Below, piece by piece: positions 42,922 to 53,266 of a stretch of DNA of 64,000 nt (positions within the stretch are counted from its first letter, which is position 1; each line of letters begins with the position of its first letter). Origin of the DNA: Roseomonas elaeocarpi (GTDB taxonomy: Bacteria; Pseudomonadota; Alphaproteobacteria; Acetobacterales; Acetobacteraceae); NCBI RefSeq assembly GCF_042433915.1, contig NZ_JBHLUN010000005.1:62001-126000 (forward strand), read 5' to 3'. Below the pieces are notes generated by a model that made no database searches, was not told the DNA's origin, and saw nothing but the letters and a program-made list of their open reading frames with translations. A program made the translations under genes and the position numbers.

Positions 42922-44616
42922 TCAGCGGCGCGCCTGTTCCAGCACGAAGCGCACGCCCGGCCGCGCCAGGCCGCCGGCCATGCCCATCGGTGTGCCGTCG
43001 GCGCGCCAGCAGGCGGCGCCGGTCAGCGTGCTGCCCTCGAAGCTGACGGCGTTCATGCCGCCGCCCACGGTGGGAACCGTCGCCACGCGGTGGCCCATGG
43101 CTTCCAGCGCCTCGCGCACTTCGGCCGGGACGCCACCCTCGACCTCCAGCGCCAGCCCCTGCGTCCAGATGCGCGGGGCTTCCACGGCCTCCTGCAGGGT
43201 CATGCCGTGGTCGATCATGTTGATCACCGCCTGCATGGCGGAGCCGAAAATCTTCAGGCCGCCGGGCAGCCCCAGCGCGAACCAGGGCGCGCCGTCGCGC
43301 AGCACGATCGTCGGCATCATCGAGGTGGTGACCCGCTTGCCCGGCGCCACCGACAGGGCGCGGCCCGGATGCGGGTCGAAGTTGGACATGTAGTTGTTGG
43401 GCGTCAGCCCGAGGCCCGGGATGCGGACCCGGGCACCAAACAGCCCGTTGATGGTCTGCGTCATGGTCACCACGATCCCCGAGGCGTCGGCGGTGGTGAC
43501 GTGGGTGGTGTCGTTGCTCTCGTAGGGCAGGGGCGCCACGCCCGGCGCCCAGTCGCGTGCCCGGGCAGGGTCGAGCTCGGCCCGGCGCTCGGCGGCATAG
43601 GCCTTCGAGGTCAGCCGTTCCACCGGGATTCGGAGAAAGGCCGGGTCGGCCGTGACCATGGCGCGGTCGGCGAAGGCGAGCTTCAGCGCCTCGGCGATCA
43701 GGTGCAGCGTGGCGGGCGTGCCGGAGCCCGAGGCGCCGAGGGCGAAGCCTTCCAGCAGGTTCAGCATCTGCGCCACGTGCATCCCGCCGGCGGAAGGCGC
43801 GGGCGGGCCGATGACCTCGTGACCGCGATAGGAGGCGCGGATCGGCTCGCGCTCCACCGGATGGGTCGCCGTGAAGTCCGCCATGGCAAGGACGCCGCCG
43901 TTTTGGGCGAACCAGTCGCAGGCGAGTCGCCCCAGCGCGCCGCCGTACAGGGCATCCGGCCCTTCCGCGGCGATCGTGCGCAGGGTTTCGGCGGTGTCGC
44001 CCTGCACCAGCCGCGCCCCGGCCGCGAGCGGTGTGCCGCCGGGCAGGAAGACGCGCGCCATCTCGGGATCACGCCCCAGGTCACCCGCCGCGTCGGCGAT
44101 GCAGTCGGCGAGGTAGGTCGTGACCGTGAAGCCCTTTTCCGCGTGGCGGATGGCGGGCGCCATCACGTCGCGCAGCGGCAGCGTGCCGTAGCGGGCGAGG
44201 ATGTCGCACCAAGCCCGCAACGCGGCCGGCGAGGCCACCGCCAGTGCGCCGATCTCGTTGGCGCGCCCTTCCGCCAGCAGACGCCGCGCGGGCTCATCCG
44301 AAATGGGCGTGTACATGGTGGGCGAGCCGCCGAGCGGGGCCGCGGAAAGACCATCCACGATCACGTGCCGGCCATCGGGCGTGCGGATATGGGCAAGACC
44401 GCCGCCCAGCAGCCCCACCATCATCGGCTCCACCACCGAGAGGGTGAAGAAGGTGGCGATCGCGGCGTCCACGGCATTGCCGCCGGCGGCCAGCATCTCG
44501 GCCCCGGCGGCGGAGCCGAGCGGGTGGTTGCTCACCACCATGCCGCGGCTCGCGGTGGCGGGGGCCTTCTGCGTGGTGAAGGGGGCGCCCGCCCGTGCAC
44601 GCCAATCGCGATCCAT
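42922..44616 (-). CDS. gamma-glutamyltransferase family protein
   Basis: N-terminal nucleophile hydrolase of 564 residues from ATG 44616; the longer upstream frame lies under the divergent gene's promoter and is rejected. The large-subunit opening VVSNHPLGSAAGAEMLAAGG and GNAVDAAIATFF are typical. The autoprocessing site is ESNDTTHVTTADASG with the nucleophile Thr near 370, followed by MTQTINGLFGARV. The glycine pair of the oxyanion site is in LGLPGGLKIFGS. I see no signal peptide, so unlike E. coli Ggt it may be cytosolic. It may cleave glutathione or act on other gamma-glutamyl or acyl amides. Confidence 0.9.
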   Translation of the reverse strand: MDRDWRARAGAPFTTQKAPATASRGMVVSNHPLGSAAGAEMLAAGGNAVDAAIATFFTLSVVEPMMVGLLGGGLAHIRTPDGRHVIVDGLSAAPLGGSPTMYTPISDEPARRLLAEGRANEIGALAVASPAALRAWCDILARYGTLPLRDVMAPAIRHAEKGFTVTTYLADCIADAAGDLGRDPEMARVFLPGGTPLAAGARLVQGDTAETLRTIAAEGPDALYGGALGRLACDWFAQNGGVLAMADFTATHPVEREPIRASYRGHEVIGPPAPSAGGMHVAQMLNLLEGFALGASGSGTPATLHLIAEALKLAFADRAMVTADPAFLRIPVERLTSKAYAAERRAELDPARARDWAPGVAPLPYESNDTTHVTTADASGIVVTMTQTINGLFGARVRIPGLGLTPNNYMSNFDPHPGRALSVAPGKRVTTSMMPTIVLRDGAPWFALGLPGGLKIFGSAMQAVINMIDHGMTLQEAVEAPRIWTQGLALEVEGGVPAEVREALEAMGHRVATVPTVGGGMNAVSFEGSTLTGAACWRADGTPMGMAGGLARPGVRFVLEQARR

Positions 44617-44783
44617 CACTTTTCCCCGGAGCCGTTCGGGCGCAACATCCTCCGCAACGGCGGTCCCGCCAAGCCTGGGTGCTCGCATCCGGGTGGCGGA
44701 GGCCGAAGGTCGTTCCGGTTGGCAACGCGCCGGACCGACCCACCTGACCCCGAAGCCGACCTGCTGCCGGAGAGCCTCGTCCC

Positions 44784-47138
44784 ATGCCCGATACCAACCT
44801 TGCCGACCCGACACGCATGCGCTTCGCCGTGGGCCAGCCGGTCGCCCGGCGCGAGGACCCCGTGCTGCTGCGGGGCGAGGGTCAGTACACCGATGACCTT
44901 CAGGTGGCGGGCCAGGTCCATGCCTGGATCGTCCGCTCGCCCTACGCCCACGGCGTCATCCGCGGCATCGACACGGCCGCGGCGCGCGAGATGCCGGGCG
45001 TGCTGGGCGTCTACACCGCGGCCGATCTCGGCGCCTACGGCGTGATCCGCTGCGCCATGCCGCTGAAGAACCGCGATGGCAGCCCGCTGAAGTCCACGGA
45101 GCGTCAGGCGCTCGCGGCCGACAAGGTGCGCTTCGTGGGCGACCCGGTGGCCTTCGTGGTGGCCGAAACCTCGGCGCAGGCCCGCGACGCGGCGGAAGCG
45201 GTGGAGCTGGACGTGGAGCCGCTCGATGCCGTGACCGAGGCTTCGGATGCGGTGAAGCCCGATGCTCCGCAGCTCTACGACTCGGTGCCCGGCAACGTGG
45301 TGCTCGACTGGCACCACGGCGATGCGGAGAAGGTGGCGGCCGCCTTCGCCACCGCCGCGCACCGCGTGAAGCTGCCGATCCGCAACAACCGCGTCGTGGT
45401 GGCAGCGATGGAACCGCGCTCCGCCATCGCGGAATACGACGTGGCGGAAGGCCGCTTCACCTTCCACACCTGCTCGCAGGGCGTGTTCGGCTTCCGCCGC
45501 GGCCTGGCCGAGGACATCCTGAAGATGCCGGTGGACAAGGTGCGGGTGCTGACCGGCAATGTCGGCGGCTCCTTCGGCATGAAGGGCAACATCTCGCCCG
45601 AGCACGTCTGCATCCTGCATGCCTCGCGTGAGCTCGGCCGCCCGGTGAAGTGGACCGACGAGCGCTCCGCCTCCTTCGTGGCCGACTGCCAGGGGCGCGA
45701 CCACGAAACGGTGGCGGAGCTGGCGCTGGACGCGGAAGGCCACTTCCTGGCCGTGCGGCTGACCTCGCTTGCCAACATGGGTGCCTACCTGACGGCGGTG
45801 GGGCCGCTGATGGGCACCATGGGCTTCGTGAAGAACATCCAGTCGAACTACGCCACGCCGCTGATCGAGGTGGACACCAAGTCGGTGTTCACCAACATCA
45901 CCCCGACCGCCGCTTATCGCGGCGCCGGGCGGCCCGAGGGCAACTATTACATGGAGCGGCTGATCGAGGCCGCGGCCCGCCAGATGGGCGTCGACCCGCT
46001 GGAGCTGCGCCGGCGCAACCACATCCGCCCCGAGCAGATGCCCTACACCGCGGCCTCCGGCTCGACCTATGACGGCGGCGAGTTCTCGGCGCTGCTGGAC
46101 GAGGCGGTGCGCCGGGCTGACTGGGAGGGCTTCGAGGCCCGCCGCGCCGATAGCGAGTCGCGCGGACTGCTGCGCGGACGTGGGGTGGGCAACTACCTCG
46201 AATGCACCGCGCCCGTGGGCAAGGAGATGGGTGGCATCCGCTTCGACGAGGATGGCGGCGTCACCATCGTCACCGGCACGCTGGACTACGGCCAGGGCCA
46301 CTGGTCGCCCTTCGCGCAGCTGCTGAGCTCGCGCCTCGGCGTGCCCTTCGACAAAATCCGGCTGCTGCAGGGCGATTCCGACCAGCTCGTCTTCGGCGGC
46401 GGCACCGGCGGCTCGCGCTCCATGATGTGTTCCGGCACCGCGATCATCGAGGCCTCCGACCTCGTGATCGAGAAGGGGCGCGAGGCGGCCTCGCACATCC
46501 TGGAAGCGGCCGCGGCCGATATCGAGTTCGACGCCGAGGAAGGGCGCTTCACCATCGCCGGCACCGATCGCGGCCTGGGCATCCTGGAGCTGGCCTCCCG
46601 GATGCGCACGGCGCCCGAGCTGCCGGAGGAGATGCGCTCGCTCGACGTGACGCACGTCACCGGGGAAAAGCCGATGGCCTTCCCCAATGGCTGCCACATC
46701 GCCGAGGTGGAGGTCGATCCTGAGACCGGCCAGGTCCAGCTGGTGCGCTACCTCGCGGTCAGCGACTTCGGCGTCGAGGTGAACCCGATGATGGTGCAGG
46801 GCCAGATCCACGGCGGCATCGCCCAGGGCATGGGCCAGGCGCTGATGGAGCGGGTGAGCTACGACGAGGGCGGCCAGATCCTGTCGGCCTCGTTCATGGA
46901 CTACGCCCTGCCGCGCGCCGAGGACCTGCCCGCCATCGTCACGGCCTCGCGCCCGGTGCCGGCGCGCACCAATCCGGTGGGGGCCAAGGGCTGCGGCGAG
47001 GCGGGCTGCGCAGGATCGCTGCCGGCGGTGATGAACGCGCTGAACGACGCGCTGGGCCATGCGGGTGCCGCGACGGTGGAGATGCCGGCGACGCCCGAGA
47101 AGGTCTGGATGGCGCTGCAGGGCGCGAAGCGGGGCTGA
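44784..47138 (+). CDS. xanthine dehydrogenase/CO dehydrogenase-family molybdenum-binding subunit (orphan)
   Basis: Large subunit (784 residues) of a molybdenum hydroxylase. The N-terminal domain opens RREDPVLLRGEGQYTDDLQV, with the aldehyde oxidase a/b hammerhead (AWIVRSPYAHGVIRGIDTAA). Molybdopterin-binding segments include GNVGGSFGMKGN, TAAYRGAGRPEGNYYMERLI (form II type, no AYxCSFR loop of true CO dehydrogenase), and GGGTGGSRSMMCSG. The catalytic Glu lies in GAKGCGEAGCAGS near the C-terminus. The FAD and 2Fe-2S partner subunits usual for this family are not next to it. The neighbour on the left is a divergent gamma-glutamyltransferase. Substrate unknown. Confidence 0.93.
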   Translation: MPDTNLADPTRMRFAVGQPVARREDPVLLRGEGQYTDDLQVAGQVHAWIVRSPYAHGVIRGIDTAAAREMPGVLGVYTAADLGAYGVIRCAMPLKNRDGSPLKSTERQALAADKVRFVGDPVAFVVAETSAQARDAAEAVELDVEPLDAVTEASDAVKPDAPQLYDSVPGNVVLDWHHGDAEKVAAAFATAAHRVKLPIRNNRVVVAAMEPRSAIAEYDVAEGRFTFHTCSQGVFGFRRGLAEDILKMPVDKVRVLTGNVGGSFGMKGNISPEHVCILHASRELGRPVKWTDERSASFVADCQGRDHETVAELALDAEGHFLAVRLTSLANMGAYLTAVGPLMGTMGFVKNIQSNYATPLIEVDTKSVFTNITPTAAYRGAGRPEGNYYMERLIEAAARQMGVDPLELRRRNHIRPEQMPYTAASGSTYDGGEFSALLDEAVRRADWEGFEARRADSESRGLLRGRGVGNYLECTAPVGKEMGGIRFDEDGGVTIVTGTLDYGQGHWSPFAQLLSSRLGVPFDKIRLLQGDSDQLVFGGGTGGSRSMMCSGTAIIEASDLVIEKGREAASHILEAAAADIEFDAEEGRFTIAGTDRGLGILELASRMRTAPELPEEMRSLDVTHVTGEKPMAFPNGCHIAEVEVDPETGQVQLVRYLAVSDFGVEVNPMMVQGQIHGGIAQGMGQALMERVSYDEGGQILSASFMDYALPRAEDLPAIVTASRPVPARTNPVGAKGCGEAGCAGSLPAVMNALNDALGHAGAATVEMPATPEKVWMALQGAKRG

Positions 47139-47266
47139 AGCCCGCCGGGGGAAGGTGGCTCAAACCATCTTCCCCGCCGCTGCCGGGTCTGGCAGCGGCT
47201 CAGGCCAGGAACACCGGGCGTCCTGGCCGGAAGCGCCGTCCCGATGGGACGGCGTCGGTCCTCAGC

Positions 47267-47569
47267 TCAGCGGCTGGAACGGCTGCGCGCGGCCGGACGG
47301 CTGCTGCGCGTGGTGGTGGCAGGCTTGCTCGGCGTCGCGGCGGCCGGCGTCGCGGCAGGCGGCTCGGCGTCCACGGGCGGCAGGCCGTTCTTGGTGTCGA
47401 GCTGTTCCTGCGCGCACTTCTCGATGGCGTAGGTGGTGTGCCAGCGCTCCTTGCAGGCCGGGCGATAGGCCTCGAGCGGGTCGACCGGCGCGGGGGGCGC
47501 GGGCGGCTTGGGAGTGGCGCAGCCGGCCAGCGCAACCAGCAGCGCGAACGCGATCTTCTTCATCGACAT
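47267..47569 (-). CDS. small lipoprotein
   Basis: Protein of 100 residues (or 98 from the second Met) with a lipoprotein signal KKIAFALLVALAGC; the lipobox Cys is residue 16. The mature part starts with a Pro/Ala stretch, then a short Cys-containing segment (YRPACKERWHTTYAIEKCAQ) that may form one disulfide, and ends in a basic Ser/Arg/Thr tail (TTRSSRPAARSRSS) that could bind anionic surfaces. I do not recognise the family. It lies downstream of the ABC permease on the same strand, 138 bases apart. Confidence 0.75.
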   Translation of the reverse strand: MSMKKIAFALLVALAGCATPKPPAPPAPVDPLEAYRPACKERWHTTYAIEKCAQEQLDTKNGLPPVDAEPPAATPAAATPSKPATTTRSSRPAARSRSSR

Positions 47570-47707
47570 CTCGTCAGGAAACTCGGAGCCACCTCATAAT
47601 CCGTCTCAAGGCAAGGCGGCAATCCGCTGCATTCGCTTCAATCCACGATTGATCGAAGCCGTGGGGGCCGGGACACGCTTTCCGCGAAACACCGCGCGGG
47701 CCCGCCA

Positions 47708-49354
47708 TCATGGATACCAGGGGAGGGTTCCTTGCGGCAGCCGCTTGCCCAGCACGCTGGCCAGCGCCATCAGCCCGCCCACGAGCAGCAGCGCCACCAG
47801 CGACACGGCCGCCGCCTGCGGTCCCTCGCCGCCGTCCTGGAGGTTGAACACCAGCACCCCGAGCGTCTGCGTGCCGGGCCCGTGCAGCAGGGTGGACATG
47901 GTGACCTCGTTCACCGCCTGCAGCGCAACCAGGATGGCGCCGGCGGCCAGGCCGGGCGCCAAGGGCGGCAGGTGTACCTCTCGCAGGCGCTGCCAGAGGC
48001 TGGCGCCCAGCCCGCGCGCCGCGTCGTCGAGCGAAGGGTCCAGCCGCGCCGCCGCGGCGGCCACGGGCCGCAGCGCCATAGCCTGGAACCGCGCGAGGTA
48101 GGCGAACAGGATCAGCCCGATCGTGCCGTAGCTCCAGGCGCCCAGCGGGGTCGAGAGCGCCAGCAGCAGCACCGCCACGGCCGTGCAGGCACCCGGCAGG
48201 GCGTAGGAGAAGTCCACGCTGGCCGCCCCGAGCCGCACCGCGCGCCCGCGCAGGGCCAGCGCCACCGGCAGCGACGCCGCGGCCAGCGCCAGCGCCGCCC
48301 CGGCCGAGAGCAGGAGGGAGTTCCGCAGCGCCGCCAGCGTTTGCGAGCCAGGCGCGAAGGCGGCGCGCCAGTGCTGCGCCGTGGCGCTGTTGCCCGAAAT
48401 CGGCACGCCCAGCGCCGGCACGAGCGAGGAGGCCAGCAGCGACAGCAGCGGCACCAGCAGGACGATGGCCAGCGCGAGCCAGAGCAGCGCTGCCAGTGCT
48501 CGCGCCAGACCACCTGCGGGGAGCGGGGCAAAGGGGCGGCCACTGGGCAGCGGCAGGGCGCGGGTCGCCAGGCGCTGCGCCACGAGGCCCGGCACCGCCA
48601 GTGCCGCCAGCAGCAGCGACAGCGAGGCCGCGGTGGCGAGGCCGGAGGCCCCGGCGCCGGACAGGCGCTGCCACACCAGGATCGGCAGCGTCACCCAGCG
48701 GGCGGGAATGCCCAGGAGGGCCGCGATGCCGAAGTTGCCCAGTGCCGAGATCCAGGCCAGGCCCGCCCCGGCGAGAACGCCCGGCAGCAGCAGCGGCCAG
48801 ACGACCTCCCGCAGCGCCCGGTGCGGCGAACTGCCGAGGCTGCGGGCCGCGGCTATGCTTTCGCCGGGAACCCGCCGGAGCACGGCGGAGATGGCCAGCA
48901 GCACCAGCGGCGCGCCCTGCAGCCCGAGCAGGGCGATCATCCCGGCCGGGCCGTAGAGCGGGTTGGGCGTTCCCAGCGGCGGTGCGAGGTCGAGCGCCAG
49001 CAGCAGCGGCGAGGAAGGCCCGGTGGCCTGCGAGGCCGCGAGCGCCAGGACCTGCGGCGGGATCAGCGCGGGCAGGATGCACAGGAACAGCAGGGCCCGG
49101 CGCCCCGGCACGGCGTGGAGCAGCAGCAGCGAGCACAGCGCCATGCCGAGCACCACCGCGACCGCGCAGGCGCCCGCGGAGACCATCAGCGTCCGGCCCG
49201 TGGCGCGCCACACGGCCGCGTCGCCCGGCAGCAGGCTGACGGCCGGTCCGGACACCTCGGCCAGCAGGCGCAGCAGGGGCGCCGCGCCGATCAGCAGCAG
49301 CCAGGCGAGGGCGAAGATCGCCAGCCCCCGTGGGGGCGACGCGGCCAGGTTCAA
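47708..49354 (-). CDS. ABC transporter permease, two-domain iron/phosphonate type
   Basis: Fused permease of about 548 residues with two copies of the permease domain. The first EAA loop is AAARSLGSSPHRALREVVWP, the second DDAARGLGASLWQRLREVHL. About twelve hydrophobic segments. A TTG at 49354 directly after the binding-protein stop (TGAGTTG) is the most likely start; the longer frame overlaps that gene and is rejected. With the upstream binding protein it should import ferric iron or an organophosphonate. An ATPase gene would be expected next but the following gene is an unrelated lipoprotein. Confidence 0.87.
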   Translation of the reverse strand: MNLAASPPRGLAIFALAWLLLIGAAPLLRLLAEVSGPAVSLLPGDAAVWRATGRTLMVSAGACAVAVVLGMALCSLLLLHAVPGRRALLFLCILPALIPPQVLALAASQATGPSSPLLLALDLAPPLGTPNPLYGPAGMIALLGLQGAPLVLLAISAVLRRVPGESIAAARSLGSSPHRALREVVWPLLLPGVLAGAGLAWISALGNFGIAALLGIPARWVTLPILVWQRLSGAGASGLATAASLSLLLAALAVPGLVAQRLATRALPLPSGRPFAPLPAGGLARALAALLWLALAIVLLVPLLSLLASSLVPALGVPISGNSATAQHWRAAFAPGSQTLAALRNSLLLSAGAALALAAASLPVALALRGRAVRLGAASVDFSYALPGACTAVAVLLLALSTPLGAWSYGTIGLILFAYLARFQAMALRPVAAAAARLDPSLDDAARGLGASLWQRLREVHLPPLAPGLAAGAILVALQAVNEVTMSTLLHGPGTQTLGVLVFNLQDGGEGPQAAAVSLVALLLVGGLMALASVLGKRLPQGTLPWYP

Positions 49355-49355
49355 C

Positions 49356-50369
49356 TCAGCGCTGTTCCAGGAGGTCGTTGAAGCGGCGCAGCGTCGCGTC
49401 GTTCTCGCGCAGGGCGCGCGCGGCATCCAGCGGCATCACCTTGATCGAGGCCGGGTCGGGGAAGCCTTCCGGCGGCGCGACCTTGGGGTCGGCCGGCAGG
49501 AAGCCCTGGCGCGAGGCCAGCTCCTGCCCGTCGCGCGACAGCAGGAAGGATACGAAGGCGATCGCCGCCGGGGCGTTCTGCGTGGAGGACAGGATGGCCG
49601 CGGGCTCGGTCACGGCGCTGACGCCGTCCTCGGGAAACACGAAGCGCACCGGGGCGCCCTTCGCGGCAGCGCGGATCGCGAGGTAGTCCACCACGATGCC
49701 GTAGGGACGCTCACCGGTGGAGATGGCCTGCATGACCTGACCGTTGCCGCCGCGCGCCTGCACGCCGTTCTCCACCAGCTTGTTCAGGTAGTCCCAGCCC
49801 AGCGCGCCGTCCTGCGCCGTGGCCGACAGGTGCAGCGCCGCGGCGCCCGACACGGCGGGGGAGGGCATGGTGACGAGGTTGCGGGTGCGGGCATCCACGA
49901 GGTCCGCCCAGCGCTTCGGGGCGAAGGGCGCGCGGGTGTTGTAGGCGATGCCGGTGGTGATGAGCTTGGTGGCGAAGTAGCGGCGCTGGCCGTCGATCTG
50001 CGCCGCCGGAACGTTGCCGATCTGCACCTCCGGGCTTGGGCGCAGGCGGTTCTCGGCGGCCAGGCTTTCCATGGTCAGCGCGTCGGCCAGCAGCAGGACG
50101 TCGGCACGCGGCGTGCCCGAGGCGATCTCGGCCCGCAGGCGCGGCATGATGTCGTTGGTGCCGCCGCGCAGCCAGTCCACCTGCACGTTGGGGTAGCGCT
50201 TGCGGAAAGCCTCCACCGTCTGGGCGGCGTCGGCCTCGAGCTGGCTGGTGTAGAGCGTCAGCTTGCCGCTGACCGCCGCCGGGTCCGTCCCCTGGGCCCG
50301 TGCCATGGCGGGCAGGCCGGCGGCACCGAGGGCAAGCGGGAGACCGAGAAGCAGGGAGCGACGGCGCAT
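49356..50369 (-). CDS. ABC substrate-binding protein (iron(III)/2-aminoethylphosphonate type)
   Basis: Exported binding protein of 337 residues with an Arg-rich, possibly Tat, signal (RRRSLLLGLPLALGAAGLPA, cleavage after ARA near residue 25). The mature part begins GKLTLYTSQLEADAAQTVEA, typical of the family 1/FbpA cluster; DVLLLADALTMESL and the hinge GIAYNTRAPFAPKRWADLVD follow. The Tyr residues that bind ferric iron in FbpA (a YY pair) are not obvious, so a phosphonate, phosphosugar or polyamine is also possible. Operon with the permease downstream (one base gap). Confidence 0.88.
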   Translation of the reverse strand: MRRRSLLLGLPLALGAAGLPAMARAQGTDPAAVSGKLTLYTSQLEADAAQTVEAFRKRYPNVQVDWLRGGTNDIMPRLRAEIASGTPRADVLLLADALTMESLAAENRLRPSPEVQIGNVPAAQIDGQRRYFATKLITTGIAYNTRAPFAPKRWADLVDARTRNLVTMPSPAVSGAAALHLSATAQDGALGWDYLNKLVENGVQARGGNGQVMQAISTGERPYGIVVDYLAIRAAAKGAPVRFVFPEDGVSAVTEPAAILSSTQNAPAAIAFVSFLLSRDGQELASRQGFLPADPKVAPPEGFPDPASIKVMPLDAARALRENDATLRRFNDLLEQR

Positions 50370-50487
50370 GGCGGAACCCGATGGAAACTACGTTGCGCCG
50401 CCTGATGGAACCTGCGGCCGTGGTTGGGAAGGGGAGAAGCGTGAAACCTGCGTGACACACATTCGAAACGAAGCGGCCGGAACAGGA

Positions 50488-50521
50488 ACGGCCCTGGGGC
50501 GTGCGCACGCCCCAGGGCCGT
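50488..50521 (-). terminator. strong palindromic terminator, distal to gltA
   Basis: Perfect palindrome of 34 bases, ACGGCCCTGGGGCGTGC and its complement, meeting at a GC centre. It is the second of two hairpins after gltA and on the minus strand is followed by TCCTGTTCC. It also lies at the 5' side of the binding-protein gene, so may shield it from gltA transcription. Confidence 0.7.
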
Positions 50522-50533
50522 CCTGCTGATGCC

Positions 50534-50561
50534 CGGGGCCCGGAACACGGTCCGGGCCCCG
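50534..50561 (-). terminator. hairpin directly after gltA
   Basis: Stem CGGGGCCCGGA / TCCGGGCCCCG (11 pairs) with a six-base loop ACACGG, six bases beyond the gltA stop codon. Tandem with the palindrome at 50488. Confidence 0.65.
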
Positions 50562-50566
50562 CTCTC

Positions 50567-51874
<1,308 letters not shown>

Positions 51875-51936
51875 CGGCTGGCTCCTCTTCGGGGTCGACC
51901 CGTCCGGGGGGTGACGGGCGCCCTCATGTTGCGGCG

Positions 51937-51966
51937 CAAATATGCTCCGGTCGTCAGGCTTGTCCA
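51937..51966 (-). promoter_or_regulatory. candidate sigma70-type promoter of gltA
   Basis: On the minus strand TGGACA (51961-51966) and TATTTG (51937-51942) are 18 bases apart, about 60 bases upstream of the gltA start. One mismatch from consensus at -35, moderate at -10. Confidence 0.45.
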
Positions 51967-51988
51967 CTGCCCCGCCGGATTGGGTGAC

Positions 51989-52597
51989 TTAACGACGCTC
52001 CTGCCATTCCGCCGGGGGCACCACGCCGCTGGCCCAAAGGCCCAGGCGCCGGCTACGTGCCTGATCTTCCTTGGCTAGCAGGGTTTCGCCACTCGCCAGC
52101 GCCCAGCCTTCCGCGACCAGCTGGGCGTTCACCTCGGTCTCGGCACTGCGGCAAATCCCGAGGGAGCGGCTGAACGCATCGCTGCCATGCAACTGACAGT
52201 CAACAGCGTGATGGGCCACGAGGCTGGCCAGCTTCTCGGCCGCCGCGGCCCCGCAATCGAAGCTCCGGCCCGCGGCGTCCACGCAGGTTTCCCCGCGCGG
52301 CGGCGCCTGAACGCCATCGAGGCGCACGACCTGATCGCCCAGGCGTAGCGTATCGCCGTCCACCACGTGAACCTCGGAAGGAGGAACGTCCCGTTGCTCG
52401 TCAGGATGTTCCGGCCGGGCGGAGGGATGCAGGAAGGCGGTCAGCCGCGACAGGTCCAGTCCGCCCGGAACACCGGACACGGAGAGCCACGCCCCTGCTC
52501 CGACGAGCAGGAGGACGAGTAGGAACAGCGGCCATACGGGAAACCGGCTCCGCCGCGCTGCATGGGCGGAGCGGAAGATTTTTCTGGAGCGGGGCAC
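51989..52597 (-). CDS. membrane-anchored SNase-fold (thermonuclease family) protein
   Basis: Protein of 202 residues: basic N-terminus, one membrane anchor (PVWPLFLLVLLLVGAGAWLSV, residues 20-40), then an SNase beta-barrel (about 75-185). The Ca-binding Asp (HVVDGDTL) and the first active-site Arg (VVRLDGVQ) are present, as is the second Arg (DAFSRSLG). However, the catalytic Asp-Thr-Pro-Glu segment reads VQAPPRGE, so the usual Asp and Glu are replaced. It may therefore be a binding protein rather than a nuclease. The C-terminal ARSRRLGLWASG is the family's usual end. Divergence from gltA is absent: both are minus strand, 114 bases apart. Confidence 0.8.
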   Translation of the reverse strand: MPRSRKIFRSAHAARRSRFPVWPLFLLVLLLVGAGAWLSVSGVPGGLDLSRLTAFLHPSARPEHPDEQRDVPPSEVHVVDGDTLRLGDQVVRLDGVQAPPRGETCVDAAGRSFDCGAAAAEKLASLVAHHAVDCQLHGSDAFSRSLGICRSAETEVNAQLVAEGWALASGETLLAKEDQARSRRLGLWASGVVPPAEWQERR

Positions 52598-52687
52598 GCG
52601 GCGGGTGCCTATCAGATGCGTCCCGCCGATGACAAGCAGCGAATGGGTGGCCGTCCGCTAGCGGCCGCGCCACCCCGCCAAGCGGCC

Positions 52688-53266
52688 TCAGAAGAGGCCG
52701 TCGAAGATCCCGCGCTCCTTGCGCTGGATGATCGGCGTGTCGCCCTGGGTTTCCGGCCGGCCGAGCGCCGCGTTCTCGCGGATGCGCTGGCTTTCGCGCT
52801 GCGGGTCCACCGCGACGCCGGGGGCCGGCGGGTCGCGCCAGAACATCAGCCGGTCCACCAGGGTCTGGCTCGGGCGGTTCACCCGCAGGCTTTCCTCATC
52901 CACCTGGCGGCGGATGTCCGAACTGACCGGCGCACCGCCGGTGGCCTGCGCCACGAGCGCGCTCTCACCGCTGGACTGGCGGGCGGGCGCCTGGCCCCGG
53001 CCGAGGGCGGCCGTCGGCACCAGCGTGCTTTCGGCCTGCTGGCGCGCCGACAGTTCCTGCGGCCGGGTCGCGCCGGGGCGCGGCACGGGCAGGTTGTTCA
53101 TGTCGGGCGGAACGGACAGGGGCGCGCGGGTGACCACCTGGAACTCGTCCGGGGCATCACGCGTGAAGCCCAGGGTGCGAGCGGTGTCGCCACCGCAGGC
53201 GGTGAGCAGTCCGAGGGGAACCATCGCTGGAATCACCAGGGCTGCGATCGGGAGGCGCTTCCTCAT
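52688..53266 (-). CDS. DUF3035 lipoprotein, BamF-type
   Basis: Exported lipoprotein of 192 residues: signal MRKRLPIAALVIPAMVPLGL ending in the lipobox LLTAC (Cys near 24). The conserved core LGFTRDAPDEFQVVTRAPLS and VPPDMNNLPVPRPG is the DUF3035 signature, a family described as a beta-barrel assembly (BAM) subunit in alphaproteobacteria. The rest is a low-complexity linker and a helix near VDRLMFWRDP. It overlaps lspA by four bases, which processes lipoproteins like this one. Confidence 0.87.
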   Translation of the reverse strand: MRKRLPIAALVIPAMVPLGLLTACGGDTARTLGFTRDAPDEFQVVTRAPLSVPPDMNNLPVPRPGATRPQELSARQQAESTLVPTAALGRGQAPARQSSGESALVAQATGGAPVSSDIRRQVDEESLRVNRPSQTLVDRLMFWRDPPAPGVAVDPQRESQRIRENAALGRPETQGDTPIIQRKERGIFDGLF

